A DNA stretch of 64,000 nucleotides from NCBI GenBank assembly GCA_026192395.1, contig WACF01000002.1, forward strand, positions 496,001 to 560,000, written 5' to 3'. The notes under the pieces were generated by a model. The model saw only the letters and a list, made by a program, of their open reading frames with translations, was not told where the DNA came from and did no database searches. Source of the stretch: Proteobacteria bacterium 005FR1 (GTDB lineage Bacteria > Pseudomonadota > Gammaproteobacteria > Pseudomonadales > Cellvibrionaceae). The translations under genes and the position numbers were made by a program. Shown piece by piece: positions 7,402 through 17,090 of the stretch; within the stretch, counting starts at the first letter, position 1, and every line of letters starts with the position of its first letter.

Positions 7402-8910
7402 ATGACTGTTCGCACGCGCATTGCGCCGTCGCCCACCGGCGACCCCCACGTCGGTACAGCCTACATTGCTCTGTTTAACTTGTGCTTCACCCGCCAGCAT
7501 GGCGGACAGTTCCTGCTGCGCATCGAGGATACCGACCAGACCCGCTCCACCCCGGAGTCGGAGCAGGCCATCCTCGAAAGTCTGCGCTGGCTGGGGCTGG
7601 AGTGGGATGAAGGTCCTGACGTGGGTGGTCCGCACGGACCTTATCGTCAAAGCGACCGTATGCATATTTATCGGGATTATGCGGAAGAGCTGGTCAAGAA
7701 CGGCCACGCTTTCTACTGCTTCGCTACCCCGGAAGAGCTGGAGCAAATGCGCCAGGAGCAGGTCGCCCGCGGCGAAACGCCCAAGTACGACGGCCGCGGT
7801 CTGAAGCTGTCCCAGGCGGAAGTAGAAGGCCGCCTGGCCGCCGGTGAACCTCACGTGATCCGCATGATCATTCCGTCCAGTGGCAGCTGCAAAGTCGAAG
7901 ACATGCTGCGCGGACAAATCGATATCGATTGGTCGCAGGTCGATATGCAGGTGCTGCTCAAGGCAGACGGCATGCCCACCTACCACCTCGCCTGCGTGGT
8001 GGACGATCACCTGATGAACATCACTCACGTGATTCGCGGCGAGGAGTGGATCAATTCAACACCCAAGCATCTCAAACTCTACGAATACTTCGGCTGGGAA
8101 GCGCCGGTCTATTGCCACCTGCCCTTGCTGCGAAATCCGGACAAGTCCAAGCTCAGTAAGCGCAAAAATCCCACCAGCATTCTCTACTACCAGCGCATGG
8201 GCATTCTGCCGGAAGCGCTGCTGAATTACTTGGGTCGCATGGGGTGGTCAATGCCCGATGAGCGGGAGAAGTTCTCCTTGTCGGAAATGGTCGACAACTT
8301 CGATATCAACCGCATCTCCCTTGGCGGTCCCATTTTCGATATGGAGAAGCTGAAGTGGCTTAATGGCATGTGGATACGCGAGGACTTCAGCACCGAGCAG
8401 CTCGCCGATCGCCTGATTCAATGGGGCTATAACCGCGATAACCTGCTCAAGGCCTTACCGCATGCTCAACAAAGGATGGAAGCTCTGAGCGACTTTGCAC
8501 CACTGACCGGCTTCCTGCTTTCGGGCATGCTGCCCATCAGCGAAGCGCAGTTCGCCGCCAACAGGCTTCCGGTGGAAGATCAGAAGCAGGTTCTGCAGTT
8601 CGCGTTGTGGCGACTGGAAGCGCAACGGCACTGGGAGCGGGATCGTTTGTTCGCGGATCTCAAAGGGCTGGCGGACGGGATGGGTGTCAAGCTCAAGGAC
8701 TTTCTGGCACCGCTGTTCATCGCGATTGCCGGCACCTCGGCATCCTTCTCGGTGATGGACTCCATGGTGCTCTTGGGCCCCGACATGTCCCGCGCGCGCC
8801 TGCGCCACGCCGTCGAAGTGTTGGGTGGCTACGGCAAGAAGGCGCTGAAAAAGGTGGAAAAGGCCTACGCCGCGCTGGAGAATTCCGGCGCAGGTGACCA
8901 GAGCGAATAA
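7402..8910 (+). CDS. gltX: glutamyl-tRNA synthetase
   Basis: This 502-residue class I synthetase charges tRNA-Glu with glutamate. The HIGH-type motif is PHVGT at 15-19 in [14 protein letters not shown], and the KMSKS-type motif is KLSKRK near residue 247. The anticodon-binding helical C-terminus is complete. The ATG at 7402 matches family N-termini ([13 protein letters not shown]); the frame stays open for 20 codons upstream, but these are not part of the family. A tRNA-Ala gene follows 110 bases downstream, as in Pseudomonas. Confidence 0.97.
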   Translation: MTVRTRIAPSPTGDPHVGTAYIALFNLCFTRQHGGQFLLRIEDTDQTRSTPESEQAILESLRWLGLEWDEGPDVGGPHGPYRQSDRMHIYRDYAEELVKNGHAFYCFATPEELEQMRQEQVARGETPKYDGRGLKLSQAEVEGRLAAGEPHVIRMIIPSSGSCKVEDMLRGQIDIDWSQVDMQVLLKADGMPTYHLACVVDDHLMNITHVIRGEEWINSTPKHLKLYEYFGWEAPVYCHLPLLRNPDKSKLSKRKNPTSILYYQRMGILPEALLNYLGRMGWSMPDEREKFSLSEMVDNFDINRISLGGPIFDMEKLKWLNGMWIREDFSTEQLADRLIQWGYNRDNLLKALPHAQQRMEALSDFAPLTGFLLSGMLPISEAQFAANRLPVEDQKQVLQFALWRLEAQRHWERDRLFADLKGLADGMGVKLKDFLAPLFIAIAGTSASFSVMDSMVLLGPDMSRARLRHAVEVLGGYGKKALKKVEKAYAALENSGAGDQSE

Positions 8911-8939
8911 GCGGCGACAAGGAAAGAGAGGAGAGAGTG

Positions 8940-8967
8940 TTGACACTCTGCAAGGTCCTGATACAAT
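8940..8967 (+). promoter_or_regulatory. sigma-70 promoter of tRNA-Ala
   Basis: A perfect -35 box TTGACA (8940-8945), a 16-base spacer and TACAAT (8962-8967) precede the tRNA by 53 bases. A GC-rich stretch (CGTCGCCC) follows, the kind of discriminator seen at stringently controlled stable-RNA promoters. Confidence 0.75.
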
Positions 8968-9020
8968 CGTCGCCCTCTTGAGCAGGCTGCACCACAGCCT
9001 GTGCCCAGACAAGAGTCCGT

Positions 9021-9096
9021 GGGGCTATAGCTCAGCTGGGAGAGCGCAACACTGGCAGTGTTGAGGTCAGCGGTTCGATCCCGCTTAGCTCCACCA
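9021..9096 (+). tRNA. tRNA-Ala (anticodon GGC)
   Basis: The 76-base cloverleaf starts GGGGCTATAGCTCAGCTGGG and ends with an encoded CCA. The anticodon stem CAACA/TGTTG encloses the loop CTGGCAG, giving anticodon GGC, which reads GCC and GCU alanine codons. The T-arm GGTTCGATCCC is standard. It has its own promoter and terminator. Confidence 0.97.
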
Positions 9097-9113
9097 AATT
9101 TCTTAGCAGTTTC

Positions 9114-9149
9114 AAAGGGTTACGCGCTTCGGCGGGTAGCCCTTTTTTT
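9114..9149 (+). terminator. terminator after tRNA-Ala
   Basis: AAAGGG pairs with CCCTTT around a GC-rich stem with a TTCG-type loop, followed by seven Ts. It starts 18 bases after the tRNA CCA end. Confidence 0.85.
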
Positions 9150-9214
9150 ATGCTTGCCAAAACCGGATAAAAATACCGTCAGCGGCAAAGCATGCGGCGT
9201 CTCGTCCGCAAGGC

Positions 9215-10165
9215 TTACTCCGCCACTTTCCCGAGCATGCTCCCCACAAGATCCTCGTCGAGTAAGGTTTGCTCTCCCTGCTCCGGGCTGGATGCGCGCT
9301 TGCAGAGCCCCATGCTCGATGCCCAGGCCTTCGCATCGAAATGAAAAAGGTGATCGATGTAGGCCCTGGCCTCGTCGGCTGACCAGATGCCGCGGTAGAC
9401 CTGGGGCCAGTGGTGGATCTCGCTGACGTGCACCAGCTTGTTGATAGAGATGGGTATATGCTCTTCGCCGAGCGCGGCCATCACCGCAATCCTGTGCTGT
9501 CCGTGGGCGATGCAGAACCGGTAATCACCTTCTTTCTCGATGGCTACCACGGTAAGGTCGCCTCCTGACAGCCGGCGGTTGTAGCCGTGCTTCCGAATCG
9601 AATCCAGCGTGCTGGTGAGTCTCCGATATTCGATTTCGCCTTTGCTGCCCGACACCGGGCCATGCAGACCGTAGCCATGCGAGGCATCCAGGTCGTTCAC
9701 CCCCGACCAGCGATTTTCGTCCCGGATCATCCGAGACATAAAGGCCTTTCGCTCCTCGGGGTCGATATCGAGCCACGGACTGTGCATCGAGAAGGCGGGA
9801 TAACGGGAAAGAACTGCTGGCCCCTTTTGCGCGCCAATCAGCGCCTGCAGTGAGTTTTTTGGCTTCCAGGTCTGATAGAAGCGCTCCAGAATTGAGCCGG
9901 AATACGGACTGCAGTAGCCGGACTCGATGTATTCAACCATTGCTTCCACGAATGGATGCCAGCTCCGGTCGTGAAGAAAGGAGAAGCCGTTTACTACGGT
10001 GCATTTTGAAATAGGGGCGCGATAGGCGGACGCTTCGCCGTAGTTCTTTCGCTTCACCGCTTCACTGAGTTCGTCGTAGACAGGTGCCGGTTCCGGCTTT
10101 CGGTCAATGCGCTGGATCTGTAATCCTGCGGATAACAGGCATCGCTTAATGGCATTTTTCAGCAT
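9215..10165 (-). CDS. unknown protein with ParB/sulfiredoxin-fold-like segment
   Basis: The 316-residue protein has no signal peptide or membrane segment. Residues 201-240 (SGGDLTVVAIEKEGDY, then AHGQHRIAVMAALG at 220-233) resemble the nucleotide-handling core of ParB/sulfiredoxin-type domains, where a GxHR motif is followed by a hydrophobic helix. The N-terminal 190 residues match nothing I can name. The gene stands alone between tRNA-Ala and a cold-shock gene, both with their own signals. An ATPase, nuclease or sugar-related function is all possible; none is shown. A position next to a tRNA gene could mean acquisition, but no attachment repeats were seen. Confidence 0.55.
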   Translation of the reverse strand: MLKNAIKRCLLSAGLQIQRIDRKPEPAPVYDELSEAVKRKNYGEASAYRAPISKCTVVNGFSFLHDRSWHPFVEAMVEYIESGYCSPYSGSILERFYQTWKPKNSLQALIGAQKGPAVLSRYPAFSMHSPWLDIDPEERKAFMSRMIRDENRWSGVNDLDASHGYGLHGPVSGSKGEIEYRRLTSTLDSIRKHGYNRRLSGGDLTVVAIEKEGDYRFCIAHGQHRIAVMAALGEEHIPISINKLVHVSEIHHWPQVYRGIWSADEARAYIDHLFHFDAKAWASSMGLCKRASSPEQGEQTLLDEDLVGSMLGKVAE

Positions 10166-10580
10166 ACGTCTGCTCCGGCTATTGGCTTGCGAGAATCATG
10201 GAAAGATATGAAAACCGCGTGCGTTTCTGTCAGCTGAGACACAACCGTTATCTTGAGGAAACCCGATAGAAACTGCTATGGAAGTACGCGCCGCGCCAGA
10301 TTTATTTCGGTTTTGATCGAAGGGGGGAGAGCGGTCGTGATTTCGCGGAGGTGTGCTTACGACAGTGCTGTCGCTGGGAGGCGAGTGGGGCAAATGCTCA
10401 AGGAATTTCTCGGATCAAATAAAAAGGCAAGATCCGCACAGACCCTGCCTTCTTGATTCCTGCTTCGCCGAACCGGGTGTTGCCGAACCGGACTTGCTTA
10501 TGGCGTCCCCGCGGGTCTGCCGTTTGCGGTCTCTGTCGAAGACCGCAAACCGGATCAGGTCTCGCGGCGTGAGCCCTCCC
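10166..10580. other. intergenic region with no convincing gene
   Basis: Only very short frames are present, such as a 23-codon frame at 10198 without a good ribosome site. The region holds a minus-strand terminator at 10417-10452. It also holds a long inverted repeat, GTTTGCGGTCT at about 10522 with AGACCGCAAAC at about 10539, between that terminator and the cold-shock gene. Confidence 0.5.
10417..10452 (-). terminator. minus-strand terminator downstream of the cold-shock gene
   Basis: Read on the minus strand, AAGGCA pairs with TGCCTT (10446-10451 with 10424-10429) and is followed by TTTTTATTT. It lies about 130 bases after the cold-shock stop, so the 3' untranslated region would be long. 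Confidence 0.6.
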
Positions 10581-11252
<672 letters not shown>

Positions 11253-11387
11253 TTATTCGGCCGCCTCATCGATCTCCTCTCCCGCCTCCTGCATGTCTTC
11301 TCCCATCCCTTCCATGGTCTCGCAACCGGTGAAGGCGAGAATGCTCAATAGCCCCAGCAAAACTGCGAGATACATCGCTCTGTTCAT
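11253..11387 (-). CDS. entericidin-like small lipoprotein (44 aa)
   Basis: The short frame reads MNRAMYLAVLLGLLSILAFT, then Cys22 in FTGCETMEGMGEDMQEAG, and ends EEIDEAAE. A hydrophobic signal segment, a lipobox (TGC) and a small amphipathic Gly/Glu/Met/Ala tail are the pattern of the entericidin A/B family. Those are tiny outer-membrane or periplasmic lipoproteins induced by envelope and osmotic stress. GAGGAG lies about 10 bases before the ATG. The next two plus-strand genes also encode lipoproteins. The family call rests on architecture and the residue pattern around the Cys; toxicity is not implied. Confidence 0.75.
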   Translation of the reverse strand: MNRAMYLAVLLGLLSILAFTGCETMEGMGEDMQEAGEEIDEAAE

Positions 11388-11859
11388 CCCTGATTAGCTC
11401 CTCTGGTTAGCTTTGGGCTCCTGCCCTGCTTTGATGACCAACTGCACCACTGGCACTCGCAGTTGAACTCGCGCGTCTGACGCGATGCGAGGATGTAAGC
11501 AATATCGAGACCACTTGTGACGCGTTGAACACGCCAAGCGGGGAAGCGCTCTGCGAACTACAAGATGTCGTATTAAGATGAACCGAGCGGCAGCAGATAT
11601 GGATGTGCTCCGCGTTTTTTCCGGAGTCCATCGTCTTCTATCCCTCTGTGCTTGCATGGTCTGGTCGTGGCAGTCCGGGCGGGTTAATACCGAAATTGCT
11701 TGTAAGTTTTGCAAGCGCACACGTAAAGATGGCGATCACATTCCGTCAATCCGATTGTCGTGCGACCACCACTGGCACGCTTGCTGCTTTTTTTGTGATC
11801 AGTTCGATGCTTTGAGCATCGGTCCGGATATTCAGTCGAGACCAACGGGAGAGGCTTAT
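11388..11859. other. intergenic region before the DUF4398 lipoprotein gene
   Basis: The plus-strand frame of the following gene stays open back to 11578, but the extra residues (rich in Cys, Arg and Ser) do not look like protein and lack a ribosome site. A perfect small hairpin, GATGCT-TTG-AGCATC, lies at 11807-11821. Promoters for the divergent entericidin-like and lipoprotein genes should lie here, but no clear boxes are visible. Confidence 0.4.
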
Positions 11860-12315
11860 ATGAGGACGTATCACGAGCAAATGGAGCAGCCTTTCGCCGC
11901 AAGCAAGCTTGCCTTGCTGGCGAGAGAAAAATTGCAGGCCTTTGGCAAGTCTTGCAGGACTATTGGGCTGTTGGGATTGGCCGCAGTATTCCTAAGTGCC
12001 TGCGCCGGGCAGCAAATGGAACGACCGGTCGCGCAGCTGACCCGTGCCGAGGCTGCTATTGAAAATGCGATCCAGGCGGGCGCCCGTCAGGCTGCGCCAG
12101 TGGAGTTGCAGTCGGCCCAGCGGCACTTCTCCCAGGCGCAGCGTGCCAGCACGGGCGAGGAGTTCGCGCACGCGTCGAGACTGGCGGAAAAAGCGGAAGC
12201 GGACGCCCATCTGGCGGAAGCGAAAGCCCGTACGGAAATAGCGCAGGCGAACCTTGCCGAACTGCAGGAGGGCGTCCGGGTGCTGGAAGAGGAATTACAG
12301 CGCTCGCAGAACTGA
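11860..12315 (+). CDS. DUF4398-domain lipoprotein
   Basis: The 151-residue product has a long basic n-region, a hydrophobic stretch IGLLGLAAVF and lipobox LSAC with Cys48. A DUF4398 helical domain follows (about 55-145), rich in Ala, Glu and Gln with coiled-coil periodicity (SAQRHFSQAQRA, AEKAEADAHLAEAKA). The ATG at 11860 follows GGGAGAGG; a second ATG seven codons later would shorten the unusual n-region. The next gene, 28 bases on, carries the same type of domain fused to OmpA, so the two probably form a cell-envelope pair. The molecular role is unknown. Confidence 0.75.
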   Translation: MRTYHEQMEQPFAASKLALLAREKLQAFGKSCRTIGLLGLAAVFLSACAGQQMERPVAQLTRAEAAIENAIQAGARQAAPVELQSAQRHFSQAQRASTGEEFAHASRLAEKAEADAHLAEAKARTEIAQANLAELQEGVRVLEEELQRSQN

Positions 12316-12343
12316 ATCGATTCGTTGACAGAAGGAGCAGTCC

Positions 12344-13378
12344 ATGAACACGCACATGCATAACCACTTACGCGCTGTGGGGATAGGAGCCATGTCCAGC
12401 CTCGTGCTGCTGACTGGCTGCGCCAATCTCGAGGAGAGTAGCGACAGTTACACTCAGGCGCAGCAGGCGGTAGAGCGCGCGCAGGAAACGCCCGGCGTGA
12501 CTCAATACGCAAGCCTTAAATTGCAGCAGGCAGAAGAATCCCTCGACCGCGCCGAAGAGCTCTGGGAAGAATACGGCGATGACCGGATGGAGCTGGTGGA
12601 CCATAACGCCTATTTGGCGAAGCAGCAGGCGCTGACTGCCATCGAGCGTGCGGAGCTCGGGGAAGCCCGCGAGCAGATGACGCAAGTGAGCGAGGCAAGG
12701 GACCAGGTACTGCGAGAGGCGCGAGAGCGCGAGCTGCTTACCGCGCGCCAGCGTGCCGCCCAGGCCGAGTTGCAGGCACAAAGCGCTCAGGAGCGTGCCC
12801 GTGAATTGGAACAGCAGTTCCAGACAGCACAGCAGGACGCGCAAACCGCTCGCGATCAGCGCCAGCAGGAGAATCAGCAGTTGGAGGAGTTGCGCCAGAC
12901 CGTTCAGGATCTCAAGGCGCAGCAGACCGATCGCGGCATGGTGCTGACCTTGGATGATGTTGTGTTCGATTTCGGCGAGGCGGAGCTAAAGTCGGGTGGC
13001 GAGCGATCCGTTCAGCGCTTGGCGAGCTTCCTCGAGGAGAATCCAGATCGGCAGATTCTCGTCGAAGGCTACACCGACGCGGTGGGCAGCGACGAGTTCA
13101 ACATGCAGTTGTCCCGAGAGCGGGCAGAGGCGGTTCGCCAGCAGCTGGTAACTGCGGGCGTCGACCCCGAGCGCATCGAGGTGAAAGCCCATGGTGAAAA
13201 CTACCCGATCGCCAGCAATGACACTGTGGCGGGACGACAGCTGAACCGCCGTGTGGAAGTGGTCATCGGCAGTCAGGGGAACGGACGCCCTGAACCGCGC
13301 ACCGCAAGTCCCGACCAGGAGCAAAGCGCTGAGCCCCAGGCCGAGCAGCAGGGACAGGAGAGCCAGCAGCAGCAATAA
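12344..13378 (+). CDS. OmpA-like peptidoglycan-binding lipoprotein with DUF4398 N-terminus
   Basis: This 344-residue lipoprotein (lipobox LLTGC, Cys26) has a DUF4398 helical region at about 30-110 and a long coiled coil at about 110-195, dominated by Gln, Arg and Glu. An OmpA-like domain at about 200-308 follows. The last contains VFDFGEAELKSGGE, then VEGYTDAVGSDEFNMQLSR and NRRVEVVI, including the conserved Asp and Arg that clasp diaminopimelate of peptidoglycan. The tail after residue 310 is a disordered Gln/Glu stretch. It probably tethers the outer membrane to the wall. The preceding gene encodes a free DUF4398 lipoprotein. Confidence 0.85.
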   Translation: MNTHMHNHLRAVGIGAMSSLVLLTGCANLEESSDSYTQAQQAVERAQETPGVTQYASLKLQQAEESLDRAEELWEEYGDDRMELVDHNAYLAKQQALTAIERAELGEAREQMTQVSEARDQVLREARERELLTARQRAAQAELQAQSAQERARELEQQFQTAQQDAQTARDQRQQENQQLEELRQTVQDLKAQQTDRGMVLTLDDVVFDFGEAELKSGGERSVQRLASFLEENPDRQILVEGYTDAVGSDEFNMQLSRERAEAVRQQLVTAGVDPERIEVKAHGENYPIASNDTVAGRQLNRRVEVVIGSQGNGRPEPRTASPDQEQSAEPQAEQQGQESQQQQ

Positions 13379-13762
13379 TAGCGGCTGCCGGTCTCGTGGC
13401 CGCCGTGCCGTAGGCAGCCCGCGGGCTGCCCGGCACTGATCGACTTCGAGTGATCGGCGTGCTTAGGGAGAACCACTTAACGATCCTAAACCGCGCCACG
13501 CCTTCAGTTAATCCGCCCAGTTGGGGTAGAATGCCCGCCTTCTATACGGTTGCTGTCTGAACAACCACAACGAAGACCGCAAGAATAATAAGGGAGTCTC
13601 GGACGCCGCATTGCCTGCTCCAGAGCCTTCCAGAATCAGTCGAAAGCCGCCAGCCAAGACCGGCCCGGGTAAACAGGCCCGTGTCTGCGCCTGTGCGCAA
13701 GCCTCTGCTAGAAGGGGCTAGAGCGGCTTTCGCCACAACTACAACATACAGCCGACGGAGAA
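13379..13762. other. intergenic region with a strong hairpin and possible promoter
   Basis: A large stem near 13407-13436 pairs GTGCCG with CGGCAC and GGCAGCCC with GGGCTGCC, without a T-tract; it may end the OmpA transcript with Rho help. TAGAAT at 13527-13532 is a possible -10 box but lacks a good -35. A frame from about 13560 to 13720 reads like Lys/Pro/Ala-rich peptide but has no start codon. Confidence 0.4.
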
Positions 13763-15496
13763 ATGACGGTGGATACACGTTTTTTAGAGTACTGGCCGAA
13801 ACATCTGCCACGGGAGATCGTCCTGCCTGATGTGACCATTTGGGAAAATCTGGACATCACCACGCGGCGTTATGCGGATCGCACCGCCATCAAATTCTTC
13901 GGCAACGACATTACCTATCGTCAGCTGCACGACAGCGTAGAAGCGCTGGCCGGCTGGCTGCAGCAAGTGGGCGGCGTCAGCAAGGGCGACCGGGTTTTGT
14001 TGTACATGCAGAACTGCCCTCAGTTCGTCATCGGCTACTATGCCATCCTGCGTGCTGACGCAGTGGTTATCCCGGTCAACCCGATGAACCGGGAAGAGGA
14101 ATTCCAACACTACATCACCGATACCGACGCTACGGTTGCCCTTTGTGCGTCCGAGCTGGCGGGCTTTGCGAAAAACGCCAGTGACAAGCTTGCGGCTGAA
14201 AAGCAGCTCAAGCACATTGTGGTTGCACGCTACGCTGACGCGCTGCCCGAGAAGTACCCGCATCCGGAAGACGCGCCACCGCCCGTTATGAAGCCGCTGC
14301 TGGATGTGGAGCATGATCTGCCCGCCGGCGCCGTTTCCTGGAACGATGCTCTGGCGGCTGGTCACAAAGCTGCTCCGCACAGCGCCCGTCCCGAAGATCT
14401 GGCGGTAATGCCCTACACCTCGGGCACTACCGGATTTCCGAAAGGCTGCATGCACACTCACCAGACAGTGATGCACACGGTGCTGGTCGGTGCGCTGGCG
14501 AACAGCTCCGGCGCCGAAGCAATATCGTTATCCGTATTGCCGCTTTTCCACGTAACAGGCATGCAGTACGGCATGAACACTCCGATCTATTCTGGCGGCA
14601 CGGTGGTGATGCTGCCGCGCTGGGATAGGGAAGTGGCAGGCAGCTATGTTTCCCGCTACGGCGTGACCCACTGGACCGCCATTCCCACCATGATCATCGA
14701 TTTGTTCGGCAGCCCGAACGTGGACAAATTCGATTTCTCCAGCCTGCGCTACATCGGTGGCGGCGGCGCAGCGATGCCGGCAGCCGTGGCGAAGAAGGTC
14801 AACGACACCTTCGGTCTCGACTTCCTGGAAGGTTACGGTCTGTCGGAAACCATCGCCCCGACCCACACCAATCCCCGCGATCGCCCGAAGCGACAGTGCC
14901 TCGGCCTGCCCACTTTCGGCACAGAAGCAGCGATCATCAACCCGGAAACTCTGGAAGAAGTGCCGAACGGGGAAACCGGCGAGATCATCGTGCGCGGTCC
15001 TCAGGTAATGAAGGGCTACTGGCGCAACGAGGAGGCCTCCAAGAAGGCCTTCATCGAGTTCGAAGGCAAGCAGTTCTTCCGCACTGGCGACCTGGGCAAG
15101 ATGGACGAGGAAGGTTACTTCTTCATTACCGATCGTCTGAAGCGCATGATCAATGCCTCCGGCTTCAAGGTCTGGCCGGCCGAAGTTGAAGCGCTGCTCT
15201 ATCATCACCCGGACATCCAGGAAGCCTGCATCATCGGCAGCAAGGATCCCTACCGCGGGGAAACGGTGAAAGCGGTTGTGGTGCTGATGGAAAAAGCGAA
15301 GGGCAAGGTATCTGAAGAAGACATCATTGCCTGGTCAAAGGAGCACATGGCTGCCTACAAAACGCCGAAACTGGTCGAGTTTGTCGACGCACTGCCCAAG
15401 TCCGGCAGTGGCAAGGTGATGTGGCGGATTCTTCAGGAAGAGGAGTACAAGCGTACCGACGGCGTCAAGCATGGCGCGCAGGTAACCGAGAGCTAG
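13763..15496 (+). CDS. long/medium-chain acyl-CoA synthetase (AMP-binding)
   Basis: This 577-residue adenylate-forming enzyme activates a fatty acid to acyl-CoA through an acyl-AMP. The P-loop-like A3 motif is MPYTSGTTGFPKG at about 214-226. EGYGLSET and FRTGDLGKMDEEGYFFITDR are the A5 and A7 motifs, and the C-terminal Lys lies in SGSGKVMWR. It lies near the medium/long-chain FadD-type ligases, but the chain-length preference cannot be read from sequence. It stands alone, with a strong terminator after it. The start is supported by CGACGGAG just upstream. Confidence 0.88.
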   Translation: MTVDTRFLEYWPKHLPREIVLPDVTIWENLDITTRRYADRTAIKFFGNDITYRQLHDSVEALAGWLQQVGGVSKGDRVLLYMQNCPQFVIGYYAILRADAVVIPVNPMNREEEFQHYITDTDATVALCASELAGFAKNASDKLAAEKQLKHIVVARYADALPEKYPHPEDAPPPVMKPLLDVEHDLPAGAVSWNDALAAGHKAAPHSARPEDLAVMPYTSGTTGFPKGCMHTHQTVMHTVLVGALANSSGAEAISLSVLPLFHVTGMQYGMNTPIYSGGTVVMLPRWDREVAGSYVSRYGVTHWTAIPTMIIDLFGSPNVDKFDFSSLRYIGGGGAAMPAAVAKKVNDTFGLDFLEGYGLSETIAPTHTNPRDRPKRQCLGLPTFGTEAAIINPETLEEVPNGETGEIIVRGPQVMKGYWRNEEASKKAFIEFEGKQFFRTGDLGKMDEEGYFFITDRLKRMINASGFKVWPAEVEALLYHHPDIQEACIIGSKDPYRGETVKAVVVLMEKAKGKVSEEDIIAWSKEHMAAYKTPKLVEFVDALPKSGSGKVMWRILQEEEYKRTDGVKHGAQVTES

Positions 15497-15540
15497 CAGG
15501 CTGCTGACCCGAAGCAGGACCCCGCGTAACGGGTCCAGCA

Positions 15541-15580
15541 AAAAGCATATGTCGTGACGAGCGGCATATGCTTTTTTTTT
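15541..15580. terminator. bidirectional-looking terminator after the acyl-CoA ligase
   Basis: AAAAGCATATG and CATATGCTTTT form an 11-bp stem over a 12-base loop, followed by nine or more Ts. The A-run on the other side would allow minus-strand use, but no minus-strand gene lies near. Confidence 0.9.
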
Positions 15581-15765
15581 GCGTCTTATTCCCCTTCTTG
15601 TCGCCTGCTGAGTCTCCTGTGATGACGTCTCCGCGCGGTATCTCCAACTCGGCCCCCGGATTGCAAGGTTGATGGGATGCGTCGGGCGCCAGAACGACAA
15701 CCAGACAACACATCGTATTTTCGCCCGCCTGTATCCGACCGCGATTATCCAGTGAGGAGGACTGA

Positions 15766-17034
15766 GTGGGGCCGTCCACAGATTTGCTCGCCTTTTACCA
15801 ATCGGTTCGACAACAGACAGTACGGTTGACCGAAAACCTTTCCCCCGAGGACATGGTTGTCCAATCGATGACCGAGGCCAGTCCCGGCAAATGGCATCTG
15901 GCCCACACCACCTGGTTTTTCGAAGAATTCATTCTTCGGAAGCACGCAAACAGTTTTCGACTGTTTGATGAAAATTTCTCCTATCTTTTCAATTCCTATT
16001 ATGAGGCGGTTGGCGACCGCCATCCGCGGCCTGCCCGCGGGCTGTTGACTCGTCCCGACCTCGCGACGGTGCTCGACTACCGCACTCACGTGGACGCTTG
16101 CATGACAGAGCTGATCGGTCGTGACGACCTGCCCGAGTCGACGCGCGCGATGCTGGCCGAAATGGTCGTGACGGGGCTGCATCATGAAATGCAACATCAG
16201 GAATTGTTGCTCACGGACATCCTGCATCTGCTTTCATCCAATCCGCTCAATCCGGCGGTGTTTACTGGCACCGCGGCGTCAACGAGCAGAACTCCAACAT
16301 CGAAGTGGCAAGATTGCGAAGGTGGGCTGGTGGCGATCGGTGCTGACAAGGGGGCAGAAAGCGCAGATTTCAGTTATGACTGCGAACGACCGAGACATAG
16401 AGTCTGGCTGCAACCCTTCGCCATTGCCAACCGCCTTGTCACTAACGGTGAGTGGTTGGAATTCATCGAAGATGGCGGCTATGAGAATCCGCTCCTATGG
16501 CTTGCTGACGGCTGGGATACCTGTCAACGGGAAAACTGGCGAACACCTTTGTACTGGCGGGAGGTGGAAGGGCGATGGCACCAGTTCGGTCTCGACGGTC
16601 TGCAGCTCCTGAACTTTGCTGCTCCGGTCTGTCATATTAGTTATTACGAAGCCGATGCTTATGCGCGGTGGGCGGGCAAGCGCCTGCCTTCCGAACAGGA
16701 GTGGGAATTCAGTTTCGCTGATCAGCCCATTGAAGGTAACTTCATGGAATCGGCCAGCTGGCGGCCACAGCCGGCCGATGCTTCGTCCACTGCCGTTCAG
16801 GTCTATGGTGATGTCTGGGAGTGGACGAGCAGTCCCTATATGGCTTATCCGGGTTTCAAGCCGGAGAGCGGAGCGTTGCAGGAGTACAACGGCAAGTTCA
16901 TGGCCAATCAGTTCGTGCTGCGTGGCGGCTCCTGTGCAACCTCCAGAGCACAGATGCGACCCTCTTATCGCAATTTCTTTTTCCCTCAGCACCGATGGCA
17001 ATTTAGCGGCCTGAGGCTTGCTGAGGATCGCTAG
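15766..17034 (+). CDS. egtB: ergothioneine sulfoxide synthase EgtB
   Basis: The 422-residue non-heme iron enzyme joins hercynine to a thiol with oxygen to give the sulfoxide precursor of ergothioneine. The N-terminal DinB-like bundle carries the iron ligands: His in KWHLAHTTWFFEEF (about 44-57) and the HxxxH of LHHEMQHQELLL (about 142-153). The C-terminal half is an FGE-sulfatase fold with YGDVWEWTSSPY and RGGSCATSRAQMRPSYRNFF. The start is GTG at 15766 after a GTGAGGAGG ribosome site. Co-substrate choice (Cys or gamma-Glu-Cys) is not clear. No EgtE-type C-S lyase lies nearby. Confidence 0.92.
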   Translation: MGPSTDLLAFYQSVRQQTVRLTENLSPEDMVVQSMTEASPGKWHLAHTTWFFEEFILRKHANSFRLFDENFSYLFNSYYEAVGDRHPRPARGLLTRPDLATVLDYRTHVDACMTELIGRDDLPESTRAMLAEMVVTGLHHEMQHQELLLTDILHLLSSNPLNPAVFTGTAASTSRTPTSKWQDCEGGLVAIGADKGAESADFSYDCERPRHRVWLQPFAIANRLVTNGEWLEFIEDGGYENPLLWLADGWDTCQRENWRTPLYWREVEGRWHQFGLDGLQLLNFAAPVCHISYYEADAYARWAGKRLPSEQEWEFSFADQPIEGNFMESASWRPQPADASSTAVQVYGDVWEWTSSPYMAYPGFKPESGALQEYNGKFMANQFVLRGGSCATSRAQMRPSYRNFFFPQHRWQFSGLRLAEDR

Positions 17035-17090
17035 CACATTTACCAAGAACAGTTACGAAATCGCTAGAGTCTGACGGAGAGGATTGACGG

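Noticed and set aside
10198-10269. 23-codon plus-strand frame MERYENRVRF...
   Set aside because: It is too short, has no strong ribosome site, and has no lipobox or toxin-like pattern.
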